Assembly: GCF_004353915.1 (NCBI RefSeq)
Contig: NZ_SMRP01000014.1
Location: forward strand, 131,471-195,470
Origin: Paraburkholderia silviterrae
GTDB lineage: Bacteria > Pseudomonadota > Gammaproteobacteria > Burkholderiales > Burkholderiaceae
Direction: 5' to 3'
Length of the DNA: 64,000 bases
In this document: piece after piece, positions 16,825 to 25,434 of the stretch
Position numbering within the stretch: position 1 is the first letter of the stretch
How the letters are laid out: each line of letters begins with the position of its first letter
Notes under the pieces: model-generated
What the model saw: only the letters and a program-made list of their open reading frames with translations
Told to the model about the DNA's origin: nothing
Database searches by the model: none
Made by a program: the position numbers and the translations under genes

Positions 16825-17913
16825 TCAATGCGCACGCTCGCCGTTGGGTTTCTCGCTGCGCGCGTCCACGCCCGCGGACTCGAAGCTCGCCATTTCGTTG
16901 AGAAACGCCACGGCCGCGCGCAAAAGCGGCACCGCCAGCGCCGCGCCCGTGCCCTCGCCCAGACGCAGATCGAGCGCGAGCAGCTCGCGCGCGCCGAAAT
17001 GATCGAGCATGCGCCGATGCCCCGCCTCGTTCGACGCGTGCGCGAACACGCAGTAATCGCGCACGTGCGGCGCGAGCGTATCGGCCACCAGCAGCGCCGA
17101 GGTCGCGATAAAGCCGTCGACGAGAATCGCCATACGCAGGCGTGCCGCTTCGAGAAACGCGCCCGCCATCATCGCGATCTCGAAGCCGCCGAAGGTTGCG
17201 AGCACATCGATCGGCTCGCGCACGTTCGCGTGGCGCGCAAGCGCCGCCGCGAGCACGTTGCGCTTTCTCGCGAGGCCCGCGTTGTCGAGCCCCGTGCCGC
17301 GCCCCACGCATTCGTCGATGGGCACGTTGCACAGGCGGCTCATCAGGCACGCGGCCGACGACGTATTCGCGATGCCCATCTCGCCAAAACCGATCACGTT
17401 GGTGCCGAGCGCCGCGTGGTGGCGCACGCGCGCCGCGCCCGCCGCGAGCGCGGCGACGGCCTCGTCGCGCGTCATTGCGCTCTCGTGGGCGAAGTTGCGT
17501 GTGCCGGGCGCAATCGGCAGCGAAACGAGCGCCGATGCAGACGGCAGCGGCGGCAATGGCGTGGCGACGCCCGCATCGACGATCTCGAGCTCGAGCCCGG
17601 CCACGCCGCTGAACGCGTTGATGGCCGCGCCGCCCGCGAGGAAGTTGGCGACCATCTGCGCGGTCACCGCCTGCGGATACGGGCTCACGCCTTCGTTGGC
17701 GATGCCGTGGTCGCCCGCGAACACGATCATCACCGGGCGCTCGACGCGCGGGCGCGTGGTGCGCTGGATCATGCCGAGCTGGCGCGCGAGCGCCTCGAGG
17801 CGGCCAAGGCTGCCTGGCGGCTTGGTCTTCGTATCGATGAGGTGCTGAAGCTCGTCGCGCAGCGACTGGTCGAGCGGCTCGACGGCCAGCAATTCGGAAA
17901 GCGTTGAAGTCAT
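16825..17913 (-). CDS. cobT: Nicotinate-nucleotide-dimethylbenzimidazole phosphoribosyltransferase
   Basis: 362 residues. Activates the lower-ligand base to alpha-ribazole phosphate. Family landmarks in order: DTKTKPPGSLGRLE (28-41), VFAGDHGIANEGVSPYP (64-80), GFGEMGIANTSSAA, CVGRGTGLDN, and RLGEGTGAALA, whose glutamate near residue 320 is the catalytic base. Lies downstream of btuC and the ABC ATPase gene on the same strand, with cobS following. The gap to the ATPase gene is 51 bases and carries a short direct repeat. Confidence 0.96.
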   Translation of the reverse strand: MTSTLSELLAVEPLDQSLRDELQHLIDTKTKPPGSLGRLEALARQLGMIQRTTRPRVERPVMIVFAGDHGIANEGVSPYPQAVTAQMVANFLAGGAAINAFSGVAGLELEIVDAGVATPLPPLPSASALVSLPIAPGTRNFAHESAMTRDEAVAALAAGAARVRHHAALGTNVIGFGEMGIANTSSAACLMSRLCNVPIDECVGRGTGLDNAGLARKRNVLAAALARHANVREPIDVLATFGGFEIAMMAGAFLEAARLRMAILVDGFIATSALLVADTLAPHVRDYCVFAHASNEAGHRRMLDHFGARELLALDLRLGEGTGAALAVPLLRAAVAFLNEMASFESAGVDARSEKPNGERAH

Positions 17914-17920
17914 GGTGGTT

Positions 17921-17952
17921 TCAGTTCGATTCGGTTCGATTCGGTTCGATTC
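17921..17952. repeat. 10-bp direct repeat, 3 copies, upstream of cobT
   Basis: TCRGTTCGAT repeated three times (first copy TCAGTTCGAT, next two TCGGTTCGAT) in the short gap between the ABC ATPase gene and cobT. Confidence 0.8.
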
Positions 17953-17964
17953 GCGCGCGCCGGT

Positions 17965-18801
17965 TCAGCGCTCGCGTGGCGGTTCGAAGGCGGCCACGAG
18001 CGCCTCGTGTGCCCCTTCGCGGATCAGCATGAGCGGATGGCCGAAGGCGGCGCTCGCACGCTCGGCCGTGAGCACGTCGCGCACCGGGCCCGCGAAGCAG
18101 CCGCCGCGGCCATCGAGCAGCAGCGCGTGCGTCGCGTAGCGCCGCGCAAGATTGAGATCGTGACAGGAAAACACGACAGTGCGCGACCCGGTGTTCACCC
18201 AGTGCGCGAGCGCCTGGAGGCAGGCGATCTGATGATGCAGGTCCAGATGCGCGAGCGGCTCGTCGAGCAGCAGGAGCGGCGCGTCCTGGCACAGCGCCGC
18301 CGCGAGCGCGACGCGCTGGCGCTCGCCGCCCGAGAGCGAGAGCACGTCGCGTGCGGCGAACGTTTCGAGGCCGAGCATCGCGAGCGCGGCGTGCGCGGCG
18401 GCGCGGTCGTCTTCGCTTTCCCAGCCCCAGCCTGCGAGATGCGGATAGCGGTTGAGCAGCACGGTGTCGAGCACGCTCGCGCTGAACGCATCGCGCACGT
18501 CTTGCGGCATCAGCGCGCGACGTTGCGCGAGGCGCACCGGCCGCCAGTCGCGCAGCGCCACACCATCCACTTCGACATGGCCCGCAGCGCTCTCGCGCAG
18601 GCCTGCGAGCGTCGCAATCAAAGTAGTCTTGCCCGCCCCGTTCGCGCCGGCCACGCACCAGATCTCACCGGCCTCGAAGCGCTGCGTGAGGCCCTCGACC
18701 AGCGTGCGCGCGCCCGCACGCAGCGTGAGCGCATGCGCGGCGAGCAGCGGCTTCGCAAGCATGGCGTCGTGGCTCGCGGCGGCGCTCGATGAGCAACTCA
18801 T
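17965..18801 (-). CDS. btuD: Cobalamin/Fe-siderophore-type ABC transporter ATPase (BtuD-like)
   Basis: 278 residues. Walker A GANGAGKTT (52-60), Q-loop region ALMPQDV, signature LSGGERQR (156-163), Walker B LLLLDEP (176-182) and the switch His in FSCHDLN. Powers the BtuC-type permease encoded just upstream, whose stop overlaps this ATG. Its sequence also resembles FhuC/FepC ATPases; the B12 assignment rests on the flanking cob genes and btuF. Confidence 0.87.
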   Translation of the reverse strand: MSCSSSAAASHDAMLAKPLLAAHALTLRAGARTLVEGLTQRFEAGEIWCVAGANGAGKTTLIATLAGLRESAAGHVEVDGVALRDWRPVRLAQRRALMPQDVRDAFSASVLDTVLLNRYPHLAGWGWESEDDRAAAHAALAMLGLETFAARDVLSLSGGERQRVALAAALCQDAPLLLLDEPLAHLDLHHQIACLQALAHWVNTGSRTVVFSCHDLNLARRYATHALLLDGRGGCFAGPVRDVLTAERASAAFGHPLMLIREGAHEALVAAFEPPRER

Positions 18802-19889
18802 GGCGTGCGCCTCTTGAGCAACATCCACAGGAACACGGGCACGCCCGCGAGCGCGGTCACAACGCCCACGGGCAGTTGCGTGGGCGCAGCGACGGTCCGC
18901 GCGACGAGATCGGCGCCCATGACCGCGAGACCGCCCGCGAGCGCGGCCGCGGGCACGAGCATGCGCTGGTCGTTGCCGAAGGCGAGCCGCAGCATGTGGG
19001 GCACGACGAGCCCGACGAAGCCGATGGTGCCGCCCGTCGTGACGGCCGCCGCCGCCGCGAGCGAGGCTGCGAGATAGACGCCCACGCGCAAACGCAGCAC
19101 CGGCACACCGAGCGCCTGGGCGGCGGCGTCGCCACGCAGCAGCACGTTCAAGCGCGGCGCGGCGCTCACGCCAAACACGAGCACGAGCGCGAGCGCGATC
19201 AATGCGGGCCACGGCATGCCGGCGCCGTTGAGGTCGCCGGTGAGCCAGAACAGCATGCCGCGCAGGCTCGCTTCGGGGGCGAGCGTCAGCACGAGCGTGA
19301 TGAGCGCGCCCCACCCCGCCGCCGTCACCGCGCCTGTGAGCAACAGACGCGGGGAACTGTCCTGCGGCTCGCCGCGCCAGAGTTCGCGGCGCGCGAGGCC
19401 GAGCACGAGCAGGATCGAAACGAAAGCGCCCGTGCAGGCGCTCGCCTGCACGGCCCACCACGCAGCGCCCGCGATCATCGCCACCAGCGCGAACGCCGCG
19501 GCGCCACCCGAAACGCCCAGCACGTAGGGTTCGGCGAGCGGATTGCGCAACAGCACTTGAAGCAGCGCGCCCGCGAGCGCGAGCAGCGCGCCGCATGCGA
19601 AGCCGCCGAGCGCGCGCGGCAGGCGCAACGTGCGGACGATTTCGCTCGCCATGTCGTTAGCGTTTGGTGTGGAAGAGGTGGCCGGCACGAGCGCATGCAG
19701 CGCCTGCCCGAGCGTCACCGGCACGCTGCCGATCACGAGCGACGCCACGAATACGGCGAGCGCAGCAATGGCCAGCGCGCACCAGATCGCCGCTGCCCGG
19801 CGCGCGTTCATCGTGCTGCGCAGCGACATGGCGCGCGGCAAGACCTGCGCAGGCGTGCGGCGCGGGTTTTCGGGGTGGACGGTTCGCAT
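18798..19889 (-). CDS. btuC: FecCD-family ABC permease, BtuC-type cobalamin importer
   Basis: 363 residues with about ten membrane helices. Contains LRLPRALGGFACGALLALAG and NPLAEPYVLGVSGGAA, hallmarks of the FecCD/BtuC fold, and later GTIGFVGLVVPHMLRL, the loop contacting the ATPase. The N-terminus before MNARRAAAIW is not family-like, so the true start may be one of the internal ATGs around residues 21-27. First gene of the leftward unit btuC-btuD-cobT-cobS-cobC. Confidence 0.9.
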   Translation of the reverse strand: MRTVHPENPRRTPAQVLPRAMSLRSTMNARRAAAIWCALAIAALAVFVASLVIGSVPVTLGQALHALVPATSSTPNANDMASEIVRTLRLPRALGGFACGALLALAGALLQVLLRNPLAEPYVLGVSGGAAAFALVAMIAGAAWWAVQASACTGAFVSILLVLGLARRELWRGEPQDSSPRLLLTGAVTAAGWGALITLVLTLAPEASLRGMLFWLTGDLNGAGMPWPALIALALVLVFGVSAAPRLNVLLRGDAAAQALGVPVLRLRVGVYLAASLAAAAAVTTGGTIGFVGLVVPHMLRLAFGNDQRMLVPAAALAGGLAVMGADLVARTVAAPTQLPVGVVTALAGVPVFLWMLLKRRTP

Positions 19890-20372
19890 CGTCGAAAGAA
19901 GTGGTCGACCTCAGGACACTGACACGTCGCCGCTGCGGCTCGCGAGGCGGCATACGCGTGACGTATGCCCGCCGGCATGGGATTTCGTCGCGACGCGCAG
20001 TCCGGGACGCGCTCTCCGGGACACGCAGTCCGGGACGCTCACGCCGGCGCCCGAGCGCCGGCAAGTGTAGGAGGGCCCCGTACGAGCGTCAAGAAAGCGC
20101 CATTATTGCGCGAAATACGGTTCCTATTGCGGTGAGAAGCTCAGTGCGAAGCGCGGCGAGAAGCTCGGCGTGAAGCGCGGTGCAAAGCGCAGCGCGAAGG
20201 CCGGCCTCGCGCAAGAGGCAAAATGCGTTCCCGCACGACGTGCGCCGGCACCTTATGGGTTAAAAACTGCAAGAAGCGGACATGAAGCGGGGCTGTTACG
20301 TCTGGAAACGACGCAAATGTCGGAATACGCGACAATCCGCGCTAGAATGCCTGTCTTTAGAGGACGCAGCAC
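19890..20372. other. Divergent intergenic region upstream of btuC and the ZapB-like gene
   Basis: 483 bp. It holds hairpins (CATACG/CGTATG at about 19951-19967; GCCGGCGC/GCGCCGGC at about 20043-20062), a 14-bp triple repeat, and imperfect GTGAAGCGC-type direct repeats at about 20130-20200. TAGAAT at 20343-20348 could be the -10 of the zap genes. I looked for a B12 riboswitch on the btuC strand and saw no conserved GCCACTG or B12-box sequence. Confidence 0.45.
19995..20036. repeat. 14-bp tandem repeat, 3 copies, upstream of btuC
   Basis: GCGCAGTCCGGGAC, GCGCTCTCCGGGAC, ACGCAGTCCGGGAC. Imperfect copies about 105-145 bases before the btuC ATG. Confidence 0.8.
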
Positions 20373-20723
20373 ATGCTCAACGAACTCGAAACACTCTCAC
20401 AAAACATCGGGCGGCTGATCGAGATCAATCAGCGCCATCATGAAGCACGCGTGGCGCTCGAAGAGCAACTCGCACAATTGCACGCGCAATGCGAAGCGAC
20501 GCGCGCCGAACTCGAACAGGTGCGCGAAGAGCGCGACGCGCTGCAGGCCGAGCGCGATGGGCTCTCGGCCAAGATCGACGACGCGCAGGTCCGTCTGAAC
20601 GCGATCCTCGAAAAGCTGCCGCGTGCGCGCGCCAGCGCGGAGCGCGAGAACCAGCTCGATTTGCTCGAGCCCTCGCAGAGCGCCGACGACGACAACGCCG
20701 CTCGCCACGGAGAAAATGCATGA
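20373..20723 (+). CDS. ZapB-like coiled-coil protein (upstream partner of zapA)
   Basis: 116 residues. One continuous coiled coil from about residue 1 to 85 (ETLSQNIGRLIEIN, then EQLAQLH, ELEQVREERDALQ), followed by an acidic tail. Its position directly before zapA with a 4-base overlap, its size and its composition match small coiled-coil proteins that accompany ZapA in Beta-proteobacteria. A role at the division septum is inferred from this linkage and the ZapB-like architecture. AGAGGACGC about ten bases upstream can act as ribosome site. Confidence 0.7.
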   Translation: MLNELETLSQNIGRLIEINQRHHEARVALEEQLAQLHAQCEATRAELEQVREERDALQAERDGLSAKIDDAQVRLNAILEKLPRARASAERENQLDLLEPSQSADDDNAARHGENA

Positions 20724-21034
20724 CGACCAAGCAGATCGAAGCGACGATTCTCGGCCAAAGCTATCGCCTCGCCTGTTCAGCGGAAACCGAAGCCGCGCTG
20801 CTCGAAGCGGTGGCGCGCGTGGATGCGGAAATGTCGAAGATCCGCAATCACAGCAACGTGCGCGGCACCGATCGCATCGCGGTGATGGCCGCGCTCTCGA
20901 TCGCGTCGGAACTGCTGCGACTGCAAACGAGCGTGCGACACGGCGAGGCATTCCCAGCGGAAGAAATCCGTCGTACAATGCGCCAAATGAACGAGCAGCT
21001 TGGCGCAGTTATCCAGCAGTACGGTGTGCAATAA
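20720..21034 (+). CDS. zapA: ZapA, cell division protein
   Basis: 104 residues. ZapA binds and cross-links FtsZ filaments. Shows the N-terminal strand pattern KQIEATILGQSYRLAC, VDAEMSKIRNHSNVRGTDRIAVMAALSIA, then a C-terminal coiled coil (about 60-100). Start overlaps the upstream coiled-coil gene. 6S RNA follows about 120 bases downstream, the classic zapA-ssrS neighbourhood of Proteobacteria. Confidence 0.93.
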   Translation: MTTKQIEATILGQSYRLACSAETEAALLEAVARVDAEMSKIRNHSNVRGTDRIAVMAALSIASELLRLQTSVRHGEAFPAEEIRRTMRQMNEQLGAVIQQYGVQ

Positions 21035-21156
21035 AACCCGCTGCACAATGCGTTAAAATGTTGCTCATGGAAAGGTCCACAAGACGTTTCTAAACAGCGG
21101 TGCCCTCGCGGTACCGTGCAGCACCGAACAGCGTAGTACAAACAGTTTAGTCAGCT

Positions 21157-21331
21157 TCCCTGCCTGGTTCGCCAAGGTCATATATTCCTTGAACCAATGC
21201 CATGTGCACGGTTGCGGAAATTTGTAGCACGGGCGTGCGCGTCACTAGTCTGATGTACCCAAAGTGCTGCTAACTGCGACCAATTCTGAACCCTCGGTTC
21301 AGGATGCCGGCCTAGCGGCTATGGCGGGGAC
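21157..21331 (+). ncRNA. ssrS: 6S RNA
   Basis: About 175 nt. The ends pair (TCCCTGCC with GGCGGGGA) to form the closing stem. Near the 3' side are ACTGCGACCAA, the hairpin TGAACCCTCGGTTCA and GGCCTAGCGGC, matching the arrangement of E. coli 6S (ACTGCGAC, TTGAACC-GGTTCAA, GCCTGCGGC). It sits directly downstream of zapA, its conserved location. 6S RNA mimics an open promoter and binds sigma-70 RNA polymerase in stationary phase. The 5' end is set from the closing stem and may be off by several bases. Confidence 0.9.
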
Positions 21332-21337
21332 CTATTC

Positions 21338-21369
21338 AAACGGCATCGGACTCACGTCCGATGCCGTTT
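21338..21369 (+). terminator. Intrinsic terminator after 6S RNA
   Basis: 13-base perfect stem AAACGGCATCGGA / TCCGATGCCGTTT with a 6-base loop, followed by TCCTTTTG, seven bases after the 6S closing stem. Confidence 0.9.
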
Positions 21370-21464
21370 TCCTTTTGTGCTTTGCTTTTGTATCATCCGG
21401 CTGCATCTTCGCTTGCCGCGACGTTGCTGCATCTCCCTTCACTTTCGACGCGTTTCTTCGACTC

Positions 21465-21923
21465 ATGCGCTACTGGCTGATGAAGTCCGAACCCGACGAA
21501 GCAAGCATCGACGACCTCGCGAACGCTGCGCAGCGCACGCTGCCCTGGACCGGTGTGCGCAACTATCAGGCGCGCAATTTCATGCGCGACACCATGCAGA
21601 TCGGCGACGGCGTGCTCTTCTATCACTCGAGCTGCCCCGAGCCTGGCATCGCGGGCCTTGCGCAAGTCTCGTCCACGCCCTATCCCGACCCCACGCAATT
21701 CGATTCGAAGAGTCCCTACTACGACGCAAAATCCACGCAGGAAACGCCGCGCTGGGTACTCGTCGATGTGGTGTTCAAGAAGAAGTGCCCGCTCATTGCG
21801 CTTGCCGCGTTGCGCGAGCATGAGGAACTCGCTGAGATGCGCGTGCTCGCCAAGGGCAATCGCCTGTCCATCACACCGGTCACGAAGGCCGAGTGGGACT
21901 TCATCACCAAGCGGCTGATGTGA
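21465..21923 (+). CDS. EVE-domain protein
   Basis: 152 residues filling a single EVE (PUA-like) domain: starts RYWLMKSEPDEASIDDL, then GVRNYQARNFMRD (about 30-42), GVLFYHSSCPEPGIAGLAQV (48-67) and the PRWVLVDV segment. EVE domains bind modified bases in RNA or DNA; the cellular target of this stand-alone protein is unknown. The start at 21465 matches the family N-terminus. The open frame extends back into 6S RNA, so longer versions are rejected. Confidence 0.9.
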   Translation: MRYWLMKSEPDEASIDDLANAAQRTLPWTGVRNYQARNFMRDTMQIGDGVLFYHSSCPEPGIAGLAQVSSTPYPDPTQFDSKSPYYDAKSTQETPRWVLVDVVFKKKCPLIALAALREHEELAEMRVLAKGNRLSITPVTKAEWDFITKRLM

Positions 21924-21975
21924 GCCCAGATGCGAGCCTTGATGTGAGCCCTGACGTAAGCCCCGACATGAGCCC

Positions 21976-22010
21976 AGATTGGCGGCGCGGCGTACGCCCA
22001 CCGCCAATCT
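21976..22010 (+). terminator. Terminator-like hairpin after the EVE gene
   Basis: 10-base perfect stem AGATTGGCGG / CCGCCAATCT with a 15-base loop, then TTTAAAG. It is preceded by degenerate repeats of a GATGTGAGCCC-like unit starting at the EVE stop codon (about 21916-21975). Confidence 0.65.
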
Positions 22011-22207
22011 TTAAAGATTGCAAAGCCCCCCTGCTCCAGCGGGAACCCTGCGTAGCCCGCCCCGCCTAACGAACACGCACGGATATTCATCGCGCACACG
22101 CAGCCGACACGCACGCACGAAGTTGCGCACAATCATGCGCTCGCGCCGGCACGCTTAAACCCGTTCGTGTGCGCGCCGTTCGCGAATCCGTTCTGCAAGG
22201 AGCCCAA

Positions 22208-22939
22208 ATGAAGAGAAAAACCGCCATCACGCTCGCCGCCGCCTTCGCTGCTGCTGTGCCGCTCGCCATGACGCTCGCACCAAGCACTGCGCTCGCGCAG
22301 AGCGAAGCGCGCTATCAACCCTCGGGCGTGCTCTCGCTGTCCTCCGAGGCGAGTGCCGAGGTGCCGCAGGACGTCGTCACGATTACGCTGTTCTACGAGC
22401 AGGAAGCGAGCGATCCCGCTTCGCTCACGGCCACGCTCAATCAACGCGCCGACCAGGCGCTGCAAAAAGCCAAGGGCGTTGCGGGCGTGACCGCGCGCTC
22501 GGGCCAGTTCTCGATCTATCCGTCGACCGATCGCGACGGGCGCATTTCGGCATGGCGCGGCCGCACGGAGGTCGTGCTCGAGTCGCACGATTTCGCCGCC
22601 GCTTCGAAGCTCGCCGGCGATATTTCCTCGGTCATGCAAGTAGGCAACGTGCAGTTCTCGCTCTCGCCCGAAGCGCAGCGCGCTGCGCAGCAGAAGCTTG
22701 CAGGCCAGGCGATTGCCTCGTTCCGCGAGCAGGCTGCCGCGAACGCCCGCGCGTTCGGCTATAGCAGCTACACGGTGCGCGACGTGAACGTGGGCCACCA
22801 GGGCGTGCCGCCGCGCCCGATGATGATGATGAGCGCACGCGCCATGTCGGCCGACGCGAAGGCCGCGCCGCCCATGCCGCTCGAAGGCGGCACGTCCACC
22901 GTGACCGTCAACGTGTCGGGCTCGGTGCAGATGAAGTAG
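22208..22939 (+). CDS. SIMPL-domain (DUF541) periplasmic protein
   Basis: 243 residues. Signal peptide MKRKTAITLAAAFAAAVPLA ending near residue 31 (ALAQ). The mature protein begins VLSLSSEASAEVPQDVVTI, typical of SIMPL/YggE/BP26-like proteins, which form ring-like periplasmic or outer-membrane oligomers and are linked to oxidative-stress tolerance. A Met-rich patch (PRPMMMMSARAMS) near residue 205 is unusual and could bind copper, but this is speculation. GGAGCCCAA before the ATG gives a ribosome site. Confidence 0.87.
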   Translation: MKRKTAITLAAAFAAAVPLAMTLAPSTALAQSEARYQPSGVLSLSSEASAEVPQDVVTITLFYEQEASDPASLTATLNQRADQALQKAKGVAGVTARSGQFSIYPSTDRDGRISAWRGRTEVVLESHDFAAASKLAGDISSVMQVGNVQFSLSPEAQRAAQQKLAGQAIASFREQAAANARAFGYSSYTVRDVNVGHQGVPPRPMMMMSARAMSADAKAAPPMPLEGGTSTVTVNVSGSVQMK

Positions 22940-22960
22940 CGCGCACGTTCAAGCTGTCGC

Positions 22961-23002
22961 GCCGCATGTCGCCCGCCGCATGTCGCCCGCTGCATGTCGC
23001 CC
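22961..23002. repeat. 14-bp tandem repeat, 3 copies, after the SIMPL gene
   Basis: GCCGCATGTCGCCC twice and GCTGCATGTCGCCC once, between the SIMPL stop and the shared terminator. Confidence 0.9.
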
Positions 23003-23040
23003 ATATGGCACACATGACACGCGCGGCACGCGCAAAAAGC

Positions 23041-23071
23041 AAGAAAGCCACGGCAAAACCGTGGCTTTCTT
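23041..23071. terminator. Bidirectional terminator between SIMPL gene and lgt
   Basis: 13-base perfect stem AAGAAAGCCACGG / CCGTGGCTTTCTT with loop CAAAA. A-rich and T-rich flanks suit both the rightward SIMPL gene and leftward lgt. Confidence 0.88.
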
Positions 23072-23102
23072 CATGGTGCGTCCAGTGCACCGCCGAAGCG
23101 CA

Positions 23103-24017
23103 TCAGCTCTTTGCACTCACCGCTTGCTGCGTGCCGTTGCTGCGTTTCGCGCGGCGATACGCCCAGATCATCAGCAGCGCGCCCACAATGATCATCGGCA
23201 GCGAGAGCCACTGCCCCATCGACAGGCCCAGCGCGAGCAGGCCGAGGAAGTCGTCGGGCTCGCGCGCGAACTCCACGGTGAAACGCGCGAGGCCATAGCC
23301 GATCAGGAACATCGCCGAGATCGCGCCCATGGGCCGCTGCTTGCGCGAGAACAGGATCAGCACGATGAAGAGCGCGATGCCTTCGAGCGCGATTTCATAG
23401 AGCTCGGACGGATGACGCGGCAGCAGGTGATATTGCGCGAACACTTCGTTCAGATGCCACTGCGCGGCCTGTTGCGGGTGCGTGGCGAGCCATGCCGCGT
23501 CGTCGTTGGCGGCACCCGGAAACATCATGGCCCACGGCGAGTCCGGCGAGGTCACGCGGCCCCACAGTTCACCATTGATGAAGTTGCCCAAACGCCCCGC
23601 GGCGAGGCCCGTGGGCACCATCGGCGCAACGAAGTCGGTGACCTGCAGCCAGGTGCGTCCGCGCTGCCACGCGAACAGGATCATCGCGAAGGTCACGCCA
23701 AGGAAGCCGCCATGGAACGACATGCCGCCTTCCCACACCTTGAAGATGTCGAGCGGATGCGCGAAGTACCAGCTCGCCTTGTAGAAGAACACGTAGCCGA
23801 GGCGCCCGCCGAGGACCGTGCCGAGCACGCCGTAGAACAGGATGTCGTCGATGTCCTTGGCGGTCCAGCCCTGCGCAGCCACGTATGGCAGGCGCAGGCG
23901 CAGACGGCCGATCACGATCGCGAGGATGAAGCCGACGAGATACATGAGGCCGTACCAGCGCACGGCGAGCGGCCCCAGATGAATGGCGACGGGGTCGAAG
24001 TTCGGGTGGATGAGCAT
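23103..24017 (-). CDS. lgt: Prolipoprotein diacylglyceryl transferase
   Basis: 304 residues with about seven membrane helices. Transfers diacylglycerol from phosphatidylglycerol to the lipobox cysteine of prolipoproteins in the inner membrane. Catalytic-region MSFHGGFLGV (His102) and the Lgt signature GRLGNFINGELWG (141-153) are intact. The ATG at 24017 gives the family start MLIHPNFDPVAIHLG; the long upstream in-frame extension is not Lgt-like. No obvious operon partner. Confidence 0.97.
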   Translation of the reverse strand: MLIHPNFDPVAIHLGPLAVRWYGLMYLVGFILAIVIGRLRLRLPYVAAQGWTAKDIDDILFYGVLGTVLGGRLGYVFFYKASWYFAHPLDIFKVWEGGMSFHGGFLGVTFAMILFAWQRGRTWLQVTDFVAPMVPTGLAAGRLGNFINGELWGRVTSPDSPWAMMFPGAANDDAAWLATHPQQAAQWHLNEVFAQYHLLPRHPSELYEIALEGIALFIVLILFSRKQRPMGAISAMFLIGYGLARFTVEFAREPDDFLGLLALGLSMGQWLSLPMIIVGALLMIWAYRRAKRSNGTQQAVSAKS

Positions 24018-24305
24018 CGTGGAATCAGTGCTTGTCGGCGGTGAGGATTGAAGTCGAGTTGTAAGAAGCGCCGCAAAATCGGCAAGAAAATGTCCAATGC
24101 GTGCCCAATGCGTGCCCAAAACGTGCGGCGCGTGCGTTGGACGTTTCCAAAGCGGCTCAGTTCGCATGGCGCGCCGCGGCGACACATTATCGCCGAGACG
24201 AGGGGGGTCAAACCAAAATGAACCTCCAACCGGGGTCGCCGCAATTTCAAGGGCCGGATATGAAAGCGGCCTGCGCCCTGCCTGTCACCCGAACGGTGTG
24301 GGCGC

Positions 24306-25262
24306 TCATGGTGCGCGTGGCACGTCCACGCTCGACGCGTGCGCGCGCACGATCTCGATGAAGGCCGCCAGCACCGGGCTCACCTCCGCCGCGCGCCAGA
24401 CGAGACCCGTTTCGATCGTCGGCGCCGTTTCGGCCAGCGGCCGGTAGACCACGCCCGTGCGACGCAGATGCCGCAGCGACTGCGGCACGAGCGCGATGCC
24501 CATCCCCGCCGAGACGAGGCTCACGATCGTCTGCATCTGGATCGCCTCCTGGCCCACACGCGGCGCGAGCCCTGCGGCGCCATAGCAATCCATGATGGTG
24601 TCGTGAAAGCCGGGGGCCAGATGGCGCGGGAACACCACGAGCGGCACATCGGCGAGATCGGCGAGGCTCACGGGCGTCTCGCACCAGTCCTGCTCGCAAA
24701 GGCCGCCCGCGCGCGCCGAAAGCTCGGCCGGCATGGCCACCACCAGCGGCTCGCGCGCGATGGGCAGATACGCGAGCTGCGCCGCGTGACGCGGCGGCAC
24801 GGGCGCGATCACGAGACCCGCGTCGATGCGGCCCGCTACGAGCTCATCGATCTGCACGTCGCTCGTGGCCTCGGCGAGCTGCAGCCGCACGCGCGGGTGG
24901 CGCGCGCCGAAGTCGCGCAGCAGAAGCGGCAGCAGGCCGTAATCGGCCGTCGAGACGAAGGCCAGCGCCAGCACGCCCGCCTCGCCACGCGCGAGGCTCT
25001 GCGCGAGCGGGCGCAATGCTTCCGCCGCGGCGAGCAGGCGCCGCACTTCGGGCAGCAGGTCGGCGCCCACGGCCGTCAGCTCGACCGAGCGGCGCGTGCG
25101 CGCGAAAAGCTCGACGCCAAGCGTCTCCTCCAGCGCGCGGATGGCCTGCGACAGCGGCGGCTGCGTCATCGAAAGACGCGCCGCCGCGCGGCCGAAATGC
25201 TGCTCCTCGGCCACAGCCACGAAGTAGCGCAACTGGCGCAGATCGGGAATCGTCGTGCTCAT
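24306..25262 (-). CDS. LysR-family transcriptional regulator, divergent from ilvD
   Basis: 318 residues. N-terminal winged helix (LRQLRYFVAVAEEQHFGRAA, about 8-27, and TQPPLSQAIRALEETLGVEL, 33-52), followed by a periplasmic-binding-like effector domain (about 95-300). ATG at 25262 gives the standard LysR start. It is transcribed away from ilvD, sharing a 172-bp gap, so control of ilvD and itself is a reasonable inference; the effector is unknown. This resembles IlvY-type placement, but identity with IlvY is not shown. Confidence 0.88.
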   Translation of the reverse strand: MSTTIPDLRQLRYFVAVAEEQHFGRAAARLSMTQPPLSQAIRALEETLGVELFARTRRSVELTAVGADLLPEVRRLLAAAEALRPLAQSLARGEAGVLALAFVSTADYGLLPLLLRDFGARHPRVRLQLAEATSDVQIDELVAGRIDAGLVIAPVPPRHAAQLAYLPIAREPLVVAMPAELSARAGGLCEQDWCETPVSLADLADVPLVVFPRHLAPGFHDTIMDCYGAAGLAPRVGQEAIQMQTIVSLVSAGMGIALVPQSLRHLRRTGVVYRPLAETAPTIETGLVWRAAEVSPVLAAFIEIVRAHASSVDVPRAP

Positions 25263-25434
25263 CGGCAAACCGGTCCTGTGATTCTTTTTGCGACTCAATA
25301 GCCCAAGAATAATATATTGGACATTGCGCTCGCGAAACTCCATTCTTCTTCGCACACGCCGGCATATTCCGCCCAAGGCACGCCATGCCCGGCGATCGAA
25401 ACAAGATTCGAGACACCTTCCACGGAGCGTCCCC
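25263..25434. promoter_or_regulatory. Divergent LysR-ilvD promoter region
   Basis: 172 bp with an AT-rich core (AATAGCCCAAGAATAATATATTGG, 25296-25320, quoted in part) that contrasts with the GC-rich surroundings. A LysR-type site and overlapping promoters would be expected here. Confidence 0.45.

Noticed and set aside
19890..20100. Cobalamin riboswitch upstream of btuC
   Set aside because: Hairpins are present, but none of the conserved cobalamin-riboswitch core strings could be found by eye on the btuC strand.
21264..21464. N-terminal extension of the EVE protein
   Set aside because: It would overlap 6S RNA and its terminator; the EVE family start is at 21465.
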